Of a DNA stretch of 64,000 bases, positions 54,663 to 62,588 are shown one piece after another; the first letter of the stretch is position 1, and each line of letters begins with the position of its first letter. Position numbers and translations under genes: made by a program. The notes under the pieces were generated by a model. That model did not search any database and had not been told where the DNA came from. It was given only the letters and a program-made list of their open reading frames with translations. Source of the DNA: Lelliottia wanjuensis (lineage in GTDB: Bacteria; Pseudomonadota; Gammaproteobacteria; Enterobacterales; Enterobacteriaceae); the NCBI RefSeq assembly GCF_030238365.1, contig NZ_JASSOT010000064.1, forward strand, positions 62,001 through 126,000. The letters are read 5' to 3'.

Positions 54663-55256
54663 TTGCCCTTCCTGTTTCTGATTCTGATGACCTTTCGTGC
54701 CGCTGCGGCGGACACGTTACTGGTGCTGGGTGACAGCCTGAGTGCGGGCTACCGGATGGCGGCCACTGCCGCCTGGCCTGCGCTGCTCAACGATAAGTGG
54801 CAGACCCAAACGCCGGTGCTGAATGCCAGCATCAGCGGGGATACGTCCCAGCAGGGGCTTGCGCGCCTGCCTGCCTTGCTCAAACAACATCAACCGCGCT
54901 GGGTGCTGGTCGAGCTGGGCGGTAACGACGGTTTACGCGGCTTCCAGCCGCAGCAAACAGAAGAAACCTTACGCAAAATTATTACGGATATTCAGGCGGC
55001 TAACGCCCAGCCGCTATTAATGCAAATTCGTCTGCCTGCGAACTACGGACGCCGTTATAATGAGGCCTTTAGCGCCATCTATCCCAAGCTTGCCAAAGAA
55101 TTCGATATTCCGCTGCTGCCATTTTTCATGGAGGAGGTCTATCTGAAACCGCAATGGATGCAGGATGACGGTATTCACCCCAATCGCGACGCCCAGCCGT
55201 TTATTGCCGACTGGATGGCAACGCGACTGGCTCCTCTAGTTAAACATGACTCGTAA
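54630..55256 (+). CDS. tesA: TesA multifunctional lysophospholipase/thioesterase I
   Basis: The 208-residue protein from ATG-ATG at 54630 has a signal peptide ending AAA-A, the GDSL motif LVLGDSLSAGY with catalytic Ser, GGNDGLRGFQ and DDGIHPN (Asp/His). A periplasmic SGNH esterase acting on thioesters and lysophospholipids. Overlaps ybbO by 11 bases. Confidence 0.97.
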   Translation: MMNCNNVFRWHLPFLFLILMTFRAAAADTLLVLGDSLSAGYRMAATAAWPALLNDKWQTQTPVLNASISGDTSQQGLARLPALLKQHQPRWVLVELGGNDGLRGFQPQQTEETLRKIITDIQAANAQPLLMQIRLPANYGRRYNEAFSAIYPKLAKEFDIPLLPFFMEEVYLKPQWMQDDGIHPNRDAQPFIADWMATRLAPLVKHDS

Positions 55257-56055
55257 TACAGCGGAGATCCTGACAGGTAAAGTTATGCAAAAATCGGTCT
55301 TAATAACAGGATGTTCCAGCGGAATTGGCCTTGAGAGCGCGCTCGAACTGAAGCGCCAGGGATTTTGGGTATTAGCCGCATGCCGTAAACAAGAAGACGT
55401 TGATCGCATGCACAGCAAAGGTTTTCAGGGCGTGCTGCTGGATCTGGACTCGCCAGAAAGCATAGAACGCGCCGCCGCCGAGGTGATCGCTCTGACCGGT
55501 AATCGTCTGTACGGCCTGTTTAATAACGCCGGTTTCGGCGTGTACGGCCCGCTGCAAACCATTTCACGCGAGCAGCTTGAGCAGCAATTTTCCGCCAACT
55601 TTTTTGGCATCCACCAGCTCACCATGGCGCTGCTCCCGGCGATGCTCCCGCACGGCGAAGGGCGCATTGTGATGACCTCCTCGGTGATGGGGTTGATCTC
55701 CACGCCGGGCCGCGGGGCCTATGCCGCCAGCAAATATGCGCTGGAAGCCTGGTCCGATGCGTTACGCATGGAGCTGCGCCACAGCGGGATTAAGGTCAGC
55801 CTGATCGAGCCTGGCCCGATTCGCACCCGTTTCACGGAAAACGTGAATCAAACCCAGTCCGACCATCCGGTTGAAAACCCCGGCATCGCCGCACGATTTA
55901 CCCTCGGACCGGAGGCGGTGGTCGCCAAAGTGCGCCATGCTTTTGAAAGCGAACGGCCAAAAATCCGTTATCCGGTCACCCTCGTGACGCACGCCGTGGG
56001 CTGGCTTAAGCGCCTGCTGCCGGGCCGGATGATGGATAAAATTTTACGCGGATGA
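55246..56055 (+). CDS. ybbO: YbbO short-chain dehydrogenase
   Basis: The 269-residue protein has LITGCSSGIG (cofactor), NNAGFGVYGP, YAASKYALE (Tyr/Lys) and a C-terminal hydrophobic segment. E. coli YbbO reduces fatty aldehydes with NADP. Same length as E. coli; starts inside tesA. Confidence 0.94.
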   Translation: MTRNTAEILTGKVMQKSVLITGCSSGIGLESALELKRQGFWVLAACRKQEDVDRMHSKGFQGVLLDLDSPESIERAAAEVIALTGNRLYGLFNNAGFGVYGPLQTISREQLEQQFSANFFGIHQLTMALLPAMLPHGEGRIVMTSSVMGLISTPGRGAYAASKYALEAWSDALRMELRHSGIKVSLIEPGPIRTRFTENVNQTQSDHPVENPGIAARFTLGPEAVVAKVRHAFESERPKIRYPVTLVTHAVGWLKRLLPGRMMDKILRG

Positions 56056-56060
56056 GTTGA

Positions 56061-56969
<909 letters not shown>

Positions 56970-56987
56970 TCCCACGCGATGCCACCC

Positions 56988-57053
56988 GTAGGCCGGGCAA
57001 ACGCAGTGCCGCCCGGCAAAAATGCCCGGTGGCGCTGCGCTTACCGGGCCTAC
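56988..57053. repeat. REP pair after ybbN
   Basis: Two REP units in opposite orientation between convergent ybbN and fetB; contains GTAGGCCGGGCAAACGC and CCGGTGGCGCTGCGCTTACC. Confidence 0.8.
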
Positions 57054-57075
57054 GAAACCGCGAAAAACCTTCACC

Positions 57076-57858
57076 TCACCCCGTTTTCTTCAACTGCGTC
57101 ACCACCAGCTGATGCCGCGAGTTGTAGAATTTCCGATAGGTTAAATAGCAGGCAATAATGGTCGACAGGCTGGCGGTCGAAAGCAGCATAAAGGTCACCA
57201 TAATCTGATACTTAATCGCTTTCACCGGGTCGATACCGGCGAAAATCAGCCCGGACATCATCCCCGGCAAACTCACCAGCCCGACCGTTTTCGCTGAATC
57301 CACCGTTGGGATCAGCGAGGAACGAATACTCTCGCGGATCAGCCGCGCTGACGCCGTTTTCGGCGTGGCTCCCAGGCTCAGCTTCTCCTGGATCTGCTGC
57401 TGCTCGCTGCTAAACCGCTGGCCGAGATTGTTGTAGCACAGCCCCACCGCCACCATCGCGTTCCCCGCAATCATCCCCGAGATGGGAATCACCTGCATTG
57501 GCGCAAATTCGATCGAGCCCGAGAGGACCAGCACCGTCAGCGTCAGCGCCGTACCCGTGGTAATCGCGATAAACGAAGAGAGAAAGGCTTTGTCGATGTA
57601 TTTACTGCGCTTTTGCGCATTCCACGCCGCGTTGAAGCAGATAAACAGCACCATCAGCAGCGTCAGCACCGCGTGGTTGACGTTGAAAATGTACTTCAGC
57701 ACATAGCCGACGATAATCAACTGGATCACCGCGCGGCAAATGCTCCACACGATATCCTTTTCCAGACCGAGCTTTTCCCGGTGGCTGACCAGGATCGCCA
57801 CCAGCACCAGCACCATCGAAAGGGCCAGCGATTCGTTAGTAATATTATGCTCGTTCAC
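57076..57858 (-). CDS. fetB: FetB (YbbM) iron-resistance ABC permease
   Basis: The 260-residue protein has about seven membrane segments and a C-terminal charged tail (KFYNSRHQLVVTQLKKTG). E. coli FetAB exports iron and protects against oxidative stress. Overlaps fetA by 14 bases. Confidence 0.94.
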   Translation of the reverse strand: MNEHNITNESLALSMVLVLVAILVSHREKLGLEKDIVWSICRAVIQLIIVGYVLKYIFNVNHAVLTLLMVLFICFNAAWNAQKRSKYIDKAFLSSFIAITTGTALTLTVLVLSGSIEFAPMQVIPISGMIAGNAMVAVGLCYNNLGQRFSSEQQQIQEKLSLGATPKTASARLIRESIRSSLIPTVDSAKTVGLVSLPGMMSGLIFAGIDPVKAIKYQIMVTFMLLSTASLSTIIACYLTYRKFYNSRHQLVVTQLKKTG

Positions 57859-58522
57859 GGTTTGCCTCCTGCATCTTTCCGCCGTGTGCCTGAAGGGTGA
57901 TCACCTCGTCGGCATGGGCAATCTCACCCGCGTCGTGCGTCACCCACAGCACCGCAATGTTGTTCTCTTTGGCATAGCGATGAATGATCTCATTCACGTT
58001 GCGCTTGTTGCTCTCGTCCAGCGCACTGGTCACTTCATCCAGCAGCAAAATTTTCGGCAGAAATTGCAGATTACGAATCAGCGAGACGCGCTGTTTTTCG
58101 CCGCCGGAAAGTTCGTTTACGGACTTAGTCAGGGTTTCCTCTGGCAGATTAAAACGCGCCAGATCGGTGATGAATTTTTCCGGTTCCGGCGCTTTATCGC
58201 GGATCTGCCAGGGGAAGATCAGATTGTCGTAAACCGTCTCCCCAAACAGGGAAGGCGTTTGCACGCAGTACGAGACCTGCTGGCGGTAGCTCTCAGGTGA
58301 AAGCGTCGCGATATCCTTGTCTTCAAAGAAAATGTCCCCTTCGGTCGGGCTGAGCAACGAGGCAATAATCTTCAACAAGGTGCTCTTTCCACAGCCCGAC
58401 GGCCCGGTAATGAGCCTGAACTCGCCAGGCTGTACGCGAAAATTAATCCCCTGCAATATCGTGGTTTCGCCCACGCGAAAACCGACGTTCCTGAGTTCCA
58501 GAAGCGCGTGATTATCCTTCAT
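57845..58522 (-). CDS. fetA: FetA (YbbL) iron-export ABC ATPase
   Basis: The 225-residue protein from 58522 (GGGAAA upstream) has GPSGCGKST, LSGGEKQRVSLIRN and LLLDEVTSALDE. Partner of FetB. A GTG/ATG extension to 58534 exists but 225 matches E. coli. Confidence 0.95.
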   Translation of the reverse strand: MKDNHALLELRNVGFRVGETTILQGINFRVQPGEFRLITGPSGCGKSTLLKIIASLLSPTEGDIFFEDKDIATLSPESYRQQVSYCVQTPSLFGETVYDNLIFPWQIRDKAPEPEKFITDLARFNLPEETLTKSVNELSGGEKQRVSLIRNLQFLPKILLLDEVTSALDESNKRNVNEIIHRYAKENNIAVLWVTHDAGEIAHADEVITLQAHGGKMQEANRERA

Positions 58523-58673
58523 ATCATTTCCCATTTTTTCATTCTGCTTCGTCTCAATATTGTAAACAGGTTAATGGATTAGAGGCGAACTTCCCTTCAA
58601 TAGTCGATATACTTAAGTTCAACAAACGAGCAATTTTTGTGACTACACGGAATGCAGAACAGGAGGTTTTTTC

Positions 58674-59030
58674 ATGTTGATCGTTATCCCTATCCTTATT
58701 TTTGTGGTGCTGGTGATCGTCGGCGCAGGCGTGAAGATCGTGCCACAGGGCTATCAGTGGACGGTCGAACGCTTCGGTCGTTACACCAACACCCTCCAGC
58801 CAGGCCTGAGCCTCATCGTCCCGTTCATGGACCGCATCGGGCGTAAAATCAACATGATGGAACAGGTGCTGGATATCCCTTCCCAGGAGATCATCTCGCG
58901 CGATAACGCTAACGTCACCATCGATGCCGTCTGCTTTATTCAGGTGATCGACGCGCCGAAAGCCGCCTATGAGGTGAGCAATCTTGAGCTGGCGATCATC
59001 AACCTGACGATGACCAACGTACAAGCATAA
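58674..59030 (+). pseudogene. qmcA: qmcA, 5' fragment cut by prophage 2
   Basis: The frame [20 protein letters not shown] is E. coli-like QmcA up to NLTMTN (115 codons), then reads VQA and stops; the normal protein is about 305 residues. The membrane anchor and the first half of the SPFH/band 7 domain remain, the helical C-terminal half is missing. The native codons end at about 59018 where the inserted DNA begins. QmcA forms membrane microdomains; this copy is probably inactive. Confidence 0.9.
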
Positions 59031-59036
59031 TGATAA

Positions 59037-59117
59037 TCTCTTTTCCGTCCGGTAGAGGACGCTAACTAAACCCGCTTACCACTGACTTCAAAAGCTGGTA
59101 AGCAAACGGAAAAGAGA
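59037..59117 (+). ncRNA. Structured leader at the left end of prophage 2
   Basis: Outer arms TCTCTTTTCCGT (59037-59048) and ACGGAAAAGAGA (59106-59117) pair over 12 bases. Inside, GCTTACCA (59074) and TGGTAAGC (59096) pair over eight. No T-run follows, and the first gene starts six bases later. It may be a 5' leader that controls that gene or an integrase-binding arm; the sequence alone does not decide. Confidence 0.5.
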
Positions 59118-59123
59118 GACACC

Positions 59124-59603
59124 ATGAACAAGTTTGAACTGCTCAAGACTGCACAGAAACACGTTAACCAGGTTAAGCCAGGATTCTGGACACTGACTGT
59201 TGAACACAAGACTGTGAGCAACATCGTTAAGGCTGCACCAGGCGTTTACTTAGTAACTCTGAACAGCACTCAGCACCGTTCATTTATGGCTGCTCTGTCC
59301 TCTCTGCTGGATAACTTTGAAACCATGTTGAATAGTTTCGAAGAAGTCAAAGTTGTAGAGTTCTGCGGTGTGTCTGTAGAACTTCACGGATATAACCCGA
59401 ACAGTAAGACTTTCAAATCTTATCGCCTGTTCACTTCTATCAAACGTGATGAAAATTCATTCCTCTATATTCGCAGAGAAATAGAAGGTTTCACCATGCG
59501 AGCTATAGACGCTTTTGAACAGATTCAGGGATTACAGAAAGCTAATCCATTGCACAGATTGCAGCTAACCAAATTTGAAGCACTCTTTGCAAATCTGATT
59601 TGA
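59124..59603 (+). CDS. Hypothetical prophage protein, 159 residues
   Basis: A soluble protein starting MNKFELLKTAQKHVNQVKPG, with an alpha/beta pattern, VEFCGVSVELHGYNPNSKTFK in the middle and a helical C-terminus (FEQIQGLQKANPLHRLQLTKFEALF). Follows the structured leader by six bases. No family is recognised. First gene of the plus-strand cluster. Confidence 0.7.
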   Translation: MNKFELLKTAQKHVNQVKPGFWTLTVEHKTVSNIVKAAPGVYLVTLNSTQHRSFMAALSSLLDNFETMLNSFEEVKVVEFCGVSVELHGYNPNSKTFKSYRLFTSIKRDENSFLYIRREIEGFTMRAIDAFEQIQGLQKANPLHRLQLTKFEALFANLI

Positions 59604-59605
59604 AA

Positions 59606-59689
59606 ATGTCACTGGTCAAACTGTTTATTACTTCAATCTTATTACTCGTGCTATTCATGGTAATAGCGCAATACATACTTTATCCATAG
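59606..59689 (+). CDS. Tiny membrane peptide, 27 residues
   Basis: MSLVKLFITSILLLVLFMVI is followed by AQYILYP; almost all is one hydrophobic segment. It lies in a tight gene string, two bases after the previous stop. Short membrane peptides of this kind are common in accessory operons. No ribosome site is obvious. Confidence 0.4.
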   Translation: MSLVKLFITSILLLVLFMVIAQYILYP

Positions 59690-59701
59690 GAATCTTTAAA
59701 C

Positions 59702-60217
59702 ATGAAATCTTCAATCTCAATCGTCGTATTAATGGCAATACTGGCAATCATCCTTAATTCTGGTGTAGTGGCTTATTCGTCTTTGTGGTTCGGTCTGAAT
59801 ATCGTTTTCACAATTATAGTTGTTCTGATTGCTTACCGTAGCAATAAAGAAGATGGTTCCTGGAAATGGGCTATCATCCACCCTTCAATCTATCTCATCA
59901 TTAAAGATGTGAAGATGAAGAAATTACCTGTTATGGGTATTCTCTCAGCAGTGATTATTATCGGTTCGATTACTTACAGTGCAACCGCTGGAACCACCAA
60001 AGCATTAGAAACCGTGGCATGTAGTACGGTCACGAACATTATCAAGGATAAGGATTCTGTAAATGAAATGGGTGAATGTGTAGCTGTTAAGTTTACTGAT
60101 AAACCTGCTTCTGGTCTCTATTCAGGTAAGGCGTATTTATCCAGTGGTATGACATTGAATGTCACCAGCCAACATAAAGCCGATGGAATGTTATATACCC
60201 GTATTAGTTTGTTTTGA
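59702..60217 (+). CDS. Membrane protein, 171 residues
   Basis: Three hydrophobic segments (MKSSISIVVLMAILAIIL, LWFGLNIVFTIIVVLIAY, MGILSAVIIIGSITYS) are followed by a periplasm-sized domain with two cysteines (VACSTVTN, NEMGECVAVKF). Preceded by AGGAATC. No family is recognised. May form a complex with the neighbouring membrane and secreted proteins. Confidence 0.7.
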   Translation: MKSSISIVVLMAILAIILNSGVVAYSSLWFGLNIVFTIIVVLIAYRSNKEDGSWKWAIIHPSIYLIIKDVKMKKLPVMGILSAVIIIGSITYSATAGTTKALETVACSTVTNIIKDKDSVNEMGECVAVKFTDKPASGLYSGKAYLSSGMTLNVTSQHKADGMLYTRISLF

Positions 60218-60229
60218 GGAAACTTTGAA

Positions 60230-60505
60230 ATGAAAAACTATCATGTAATTGGAATGGTGTTCTTTGCTGGTTTAATGTTAGGTGCAGCTATCCCTGCTCA
60301 TGCGTATCTTGAGAGTGTACCGCCATATATTACAGGCGTGGATAAAGAAGAATGTTTGATTCTGCTGAACACTGGCGATGAGTATTCTGTAGATTGTGAT
60401 GAAATGGAATCTTTCAACGTGGGCGATACTGTAACGATGAGTCACCCACAAGGATTGTCTACAATCTATGATGAGGACACAGAAACAGAATCGGATGCAA
60501 ACTAG
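60230..60505 (+). CDS. Secreted acidic protein, 91 residues
   Basis: A signal peptide MKNYHVIGMVFFAGLMLGAA...AHA-Y is followed by a domain with two cysteines (EECLILL, YSVDCDEM) and an acidic tail. Preceded by GAGGAAAC. Export is predicted by eye; the role is unknown. Confidence 0.7.
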   Translation: MKNYHVIGMVFFAGLMLGAAIPAHAYLESVPPYITGVDKEECLILLNTGDEYSVDCDEMESFNVGDTVTMSHPQGLSTIYDEDTETESDAN

Positions 60506-60612
60506 GGTCTGTTTCGCGTTTCTAACTGGTAAGTTTCCTTGCGTCTGGTCAATGAAAAGCGTTTTGCTCAGGCGTATAAACATTAGACAAGTTTGAATTG
60601 AGGTTGAATGAG

Positions 60613-60951
60613 ATGAATCGTAGTAAGCTTTCCCTGCTGGCTCTGGTGCTCGTGTCACTGTCTGGTGCTGCCACTGCATCAGATTACCCTTTTAGCGCTG
60701 CACATGCCGTAACAGAAGCGATTAAGGAAGAGTTTCACCAGGTCTACACCTACAACACGGATTCTTATCACTTGAAAGAATGCTCTACCGCTCTGGATGG
60801 TCTGGAAGTGACAACACAGGTTGATAATCCGGTTAACCGTGAACTGTCCAAAAGCTATTACAAGTCTTTCAATGAAGAGTGTTCACAGGTAATCGACAAT
60901 AAGACCTTTGCTGGATATGCAGACGCTTTAGAGAAGGTGTTACCAAAATGA
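60613..60951 (+). CDS. Exported protein, 112 residues
   Basis: From 60613 the protein MNRSKLSLLALVLVSLSGAA...TAS-D has a signal peptide and a helical mature part with two cysteines (LKECSTALDG, FNEECSQV), as expected for a periplasmic disulphide. Overlaps the next gene by four bases. No family recognised. Confidence 0.7.
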   Translation: MNRSKLSLLALVLVSLSGAATASDYPFSAAHAVTEAIKEEFHQVYTYNTDSYHLKECSTALDGLEVTTQVDNPVNRELSKSYYKSFNEECSQVIDNKTFAGYADALEKVLPK

Positions 60952-61169
60952 TTCATCACGGTAATAACTGGATAACTGAAAAAGAAGCTGAACGTTTAGG
61001 TGTGCATCCAAAACAGATTACGCAGTATTGCTATCAAGATAAACATGGTAAATGGCATGATGCCCAGGGGAGATATTGCACACCACCACGTGAGACACGA
61101 GAGAACAAAGCTCTGTTATGGGGTGTAATCGTTGTATTCATAATCCTGTTCCTTATGGTGATTAGTTGA
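60948..61169 (+). CDS. Small membrane protein, 73 residues
   Basis: The N-terminal MIHHGNNWITEKEAERLGVH carries a helix resembling a DNA- or protein-binding turn; CYQDKHGKWHDAQGRYC follows, with a C-terminal membrane segment (ALLWGVIVVFIILFLMVIS). Overlaps the upstream gene. A cytoplasmic domain tethered to the membrane is likely. Function unknown. Confidence 0.65.
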   Translation: MIHHGNNWITEKEAERLGVHPKQITQYCYQDKHGKWHDAQGRYCTPPRETRENKALLWGVIVVFIILFLMVIS

Positions 61170-61170
61170 A

Positions 61171-61413
61171 ATGAAAGAGATACTGAATAAACTGCTGAAT
61201 CTTCTTTCTAAGGATAGAGTAGATATTGTTGAGGAACGTTTTCATTCTGCCATTAAGGAAGGGGAAGAAGTCTATATAAATGGTGGCTGGGGTAAATGGA
61301 TTGGGTCACACGATGAACGCACATTAACGCACGTGAAATATCTGGATAGATTCAACACCGTGCGTAAACATACTATTCATTCTGGCATGTTCTTAGTAAG
61401 GGTTAAATTGTAA
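61171..61413 (+). CDS. Hypothetical protein, 80 residues
   Basis: MKEILNKLLNLLSKDRVDIV is helical and is followed by a beta-rich GEEVYINGGWGKWIGSHDERTLTHVKY. No signal or membrane segment. One base after the previous stop. No family recognised. Confidence 0.6.
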   Translation: MKEILNKLLNLLSKDRVDIVEERFHSAIKEGEEVYINGGWGKWIGSHDERTLTHVKYLDRFNTVRKHTIHSGMFLVRVKL

Positions 61414-61623
61414 ATGGCAAGTGGTGTTATTATTGAGCGTAGAGTAATTATTCATTCGTATAGGGCTGATGGTCATCACGTGGTAACTCATCGTAAGCCA
61501 GGAACTACAAGGCCTCATGATGAACTTGAGGACTCACAGAAAGCAGCAGAGAAGGAGAGGAAGCGTTTACAGGCCATTGCAAAGCGTAACAATGCTTTTG
61601 CAGCCAAACACAAAGAGTGGTAA
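61414..61623 (+). CDS. Basic hypothetical protein, 69 residues
   Basis: MASGVIIERRVIIHSYRADG is followed by a Lys/Arg/Glu-rich helix (DSQKAAEKERKRLQAIAKRNNAFAAKHKEW). Directly follows the previous gene with no gap. Possibly nucleic-acid binding; no family recognised. Confidence 0.6.
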   Translation: MASGVIIERRVIIHSYRADGHHVVTHRKPGTTRPHDELEDSQKAAEKERKRLQAIAKRNNAFAAKHKEW

Positions 61624-61629
61624 TCAACC

Positions 61630-61758
61630 ATGCTTCATTTTCGTGATGTTTCCGTGATTGGCTTACTCATCATTTTGTTCTTCGGTTTCCTGCACTATAC
61701 ACATGCAGACACGAAAACTTGTGAGAAACAATCCACAACACAGCAGAGTAAGAAATGA
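61630..61758 (+). CDS. Small membrane protein, 42 residues
   Basis: MLHFRDVSVIGLLIILFFGF is followed by LHYTHADTKTCEKQSTTQQ. One N-terminal membrane segment or signal, then a polar tail with one cysteine. Last gene before the first copy of the duplicated terminator. Confidence 0.5.
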   Translation: MLHFRDVSVIGLLIILFFGFLHYTHADTKTCEKQSTTQQSKK

Positions 61759-61763
61759 TTTAC

Positions 61764-61791
61764 GGGGCGCGGTTAAGCGCCCTTCTTATTA
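61764..61791 (+). terminator. Terminator, first copy
   Basis: GGGCGC and GCGCCC arms around GGTTAA-like loop, then TTCTTATT. The same 28 bases recur at 62558-62585. Ends the small-gene string. Confidence 0.75.
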
Positions 61792-61809
61792 TCGCAAAGG
61801 TTTAGAAAA

Positions 61810-62547
61810 ATGTTTCGTAAACTAGCTTATGTATTCATCGCATTTATTGCACTGGTGTTCATTGGCGGTAATATCTTACCCCATATCACCACAGGCACTA
61901 TTTACGATAAAGATTCAGCACAATACAATTCTATTGAGCGTTATCTCTCAGGCTCTGTTAATAAGAATGCTTGCAAGAATCTACAAGCTGACGCTGCACC
62001 GCTCTGTGTATTCTATTTCACCACTGCATTGCAAAGTGAGTTTATCCAGTTTCATAAAGGCGATGAGAAGCACATCACAATGAAAGCAGGAGACTTTATT
62101 TATGAGCGTATGGATTCACAAGGGAGATTGATTTATAAGCTCACAGAGACTCAGGCGGGGCTATATGGCGATAAACTGTCTGAGGTTGCCATTGATTTAC
62201 ACCGTGATGATAAGTTGATTTTGCTTACACTGATTGATAAAGATGGTGACTCATTCCAGACCTTTAGCGCCGTGGGTGATTACCAGCGTCTGCACATGTA
62301 TGAAGGTTTAGAAGGTGTGAAGGGTGTTGTAAGTGGCAAGAGTGATTATTACTGTAGTGTGACAATGAAGACTGATAATTTTGAAGCAGCGTTATTCACA
62401 TTCAATGATAACACTGGATGCAAGCATATCAGTTATTTTAAGGAAGGTGACAAATTGAGTATTGTTCACAAGGAAGGTAAACAATCTGGTTTCTATGTTC
62501 GTAATGAAAAGAACAAGTTTGAAATGCTGTTGAGTCTGACTAAATAG
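61810..62547 (+). CDS. Membrane-anchored periplasmic protein, 245 residues
   Basis: The N-terminal segment MFRKLAYVFIAFIALVFIGG anchors the protein; the rest is a beta-rich domain with four cysteines (KNACKNLQ, APLCVFY, DYYCSVTM, NTGCKHI). No family is recognised. Stands alone between two identical terminators, so it is its own transcription unit. Confidence 0.7.
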   Translation: MFRKLAYVFIAFIALVFIGGNILPHITTGTIYDKDSAQYNSIERYLSGSVNKNACKNLQADAAPLCVFYFTTALQSEFIQFHKGDEKHITMKAGDFIYERMDSQGRLIYKLTETQAGLYGDKLSEVAIDLHRDDKLILLTLIDKDGDSFQTFSAVGDYQRLHMYEGLEGVKGVVSGKSDYYCSVTMKTDNFEAALFTFNDNTGCKHISYFKEGDKLSIVHKEGKQSGFYVRNEKNKFEMLLSLTK

Positions 62548-62557
62548 ATTTTTAAAA

Positions 62558-62585
62558 GGGGCGCGGTTAAGCGCCCTTCTTATTA
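62558..62585 (+). terminator. Terminator, second copy
   Basis: Identical over 28 bases to 61764-61791. It lies between the convergent 245-residue gene and the tape-measure gene. Confidence 0.75.
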
Positions 62586-62588
62586 GTA

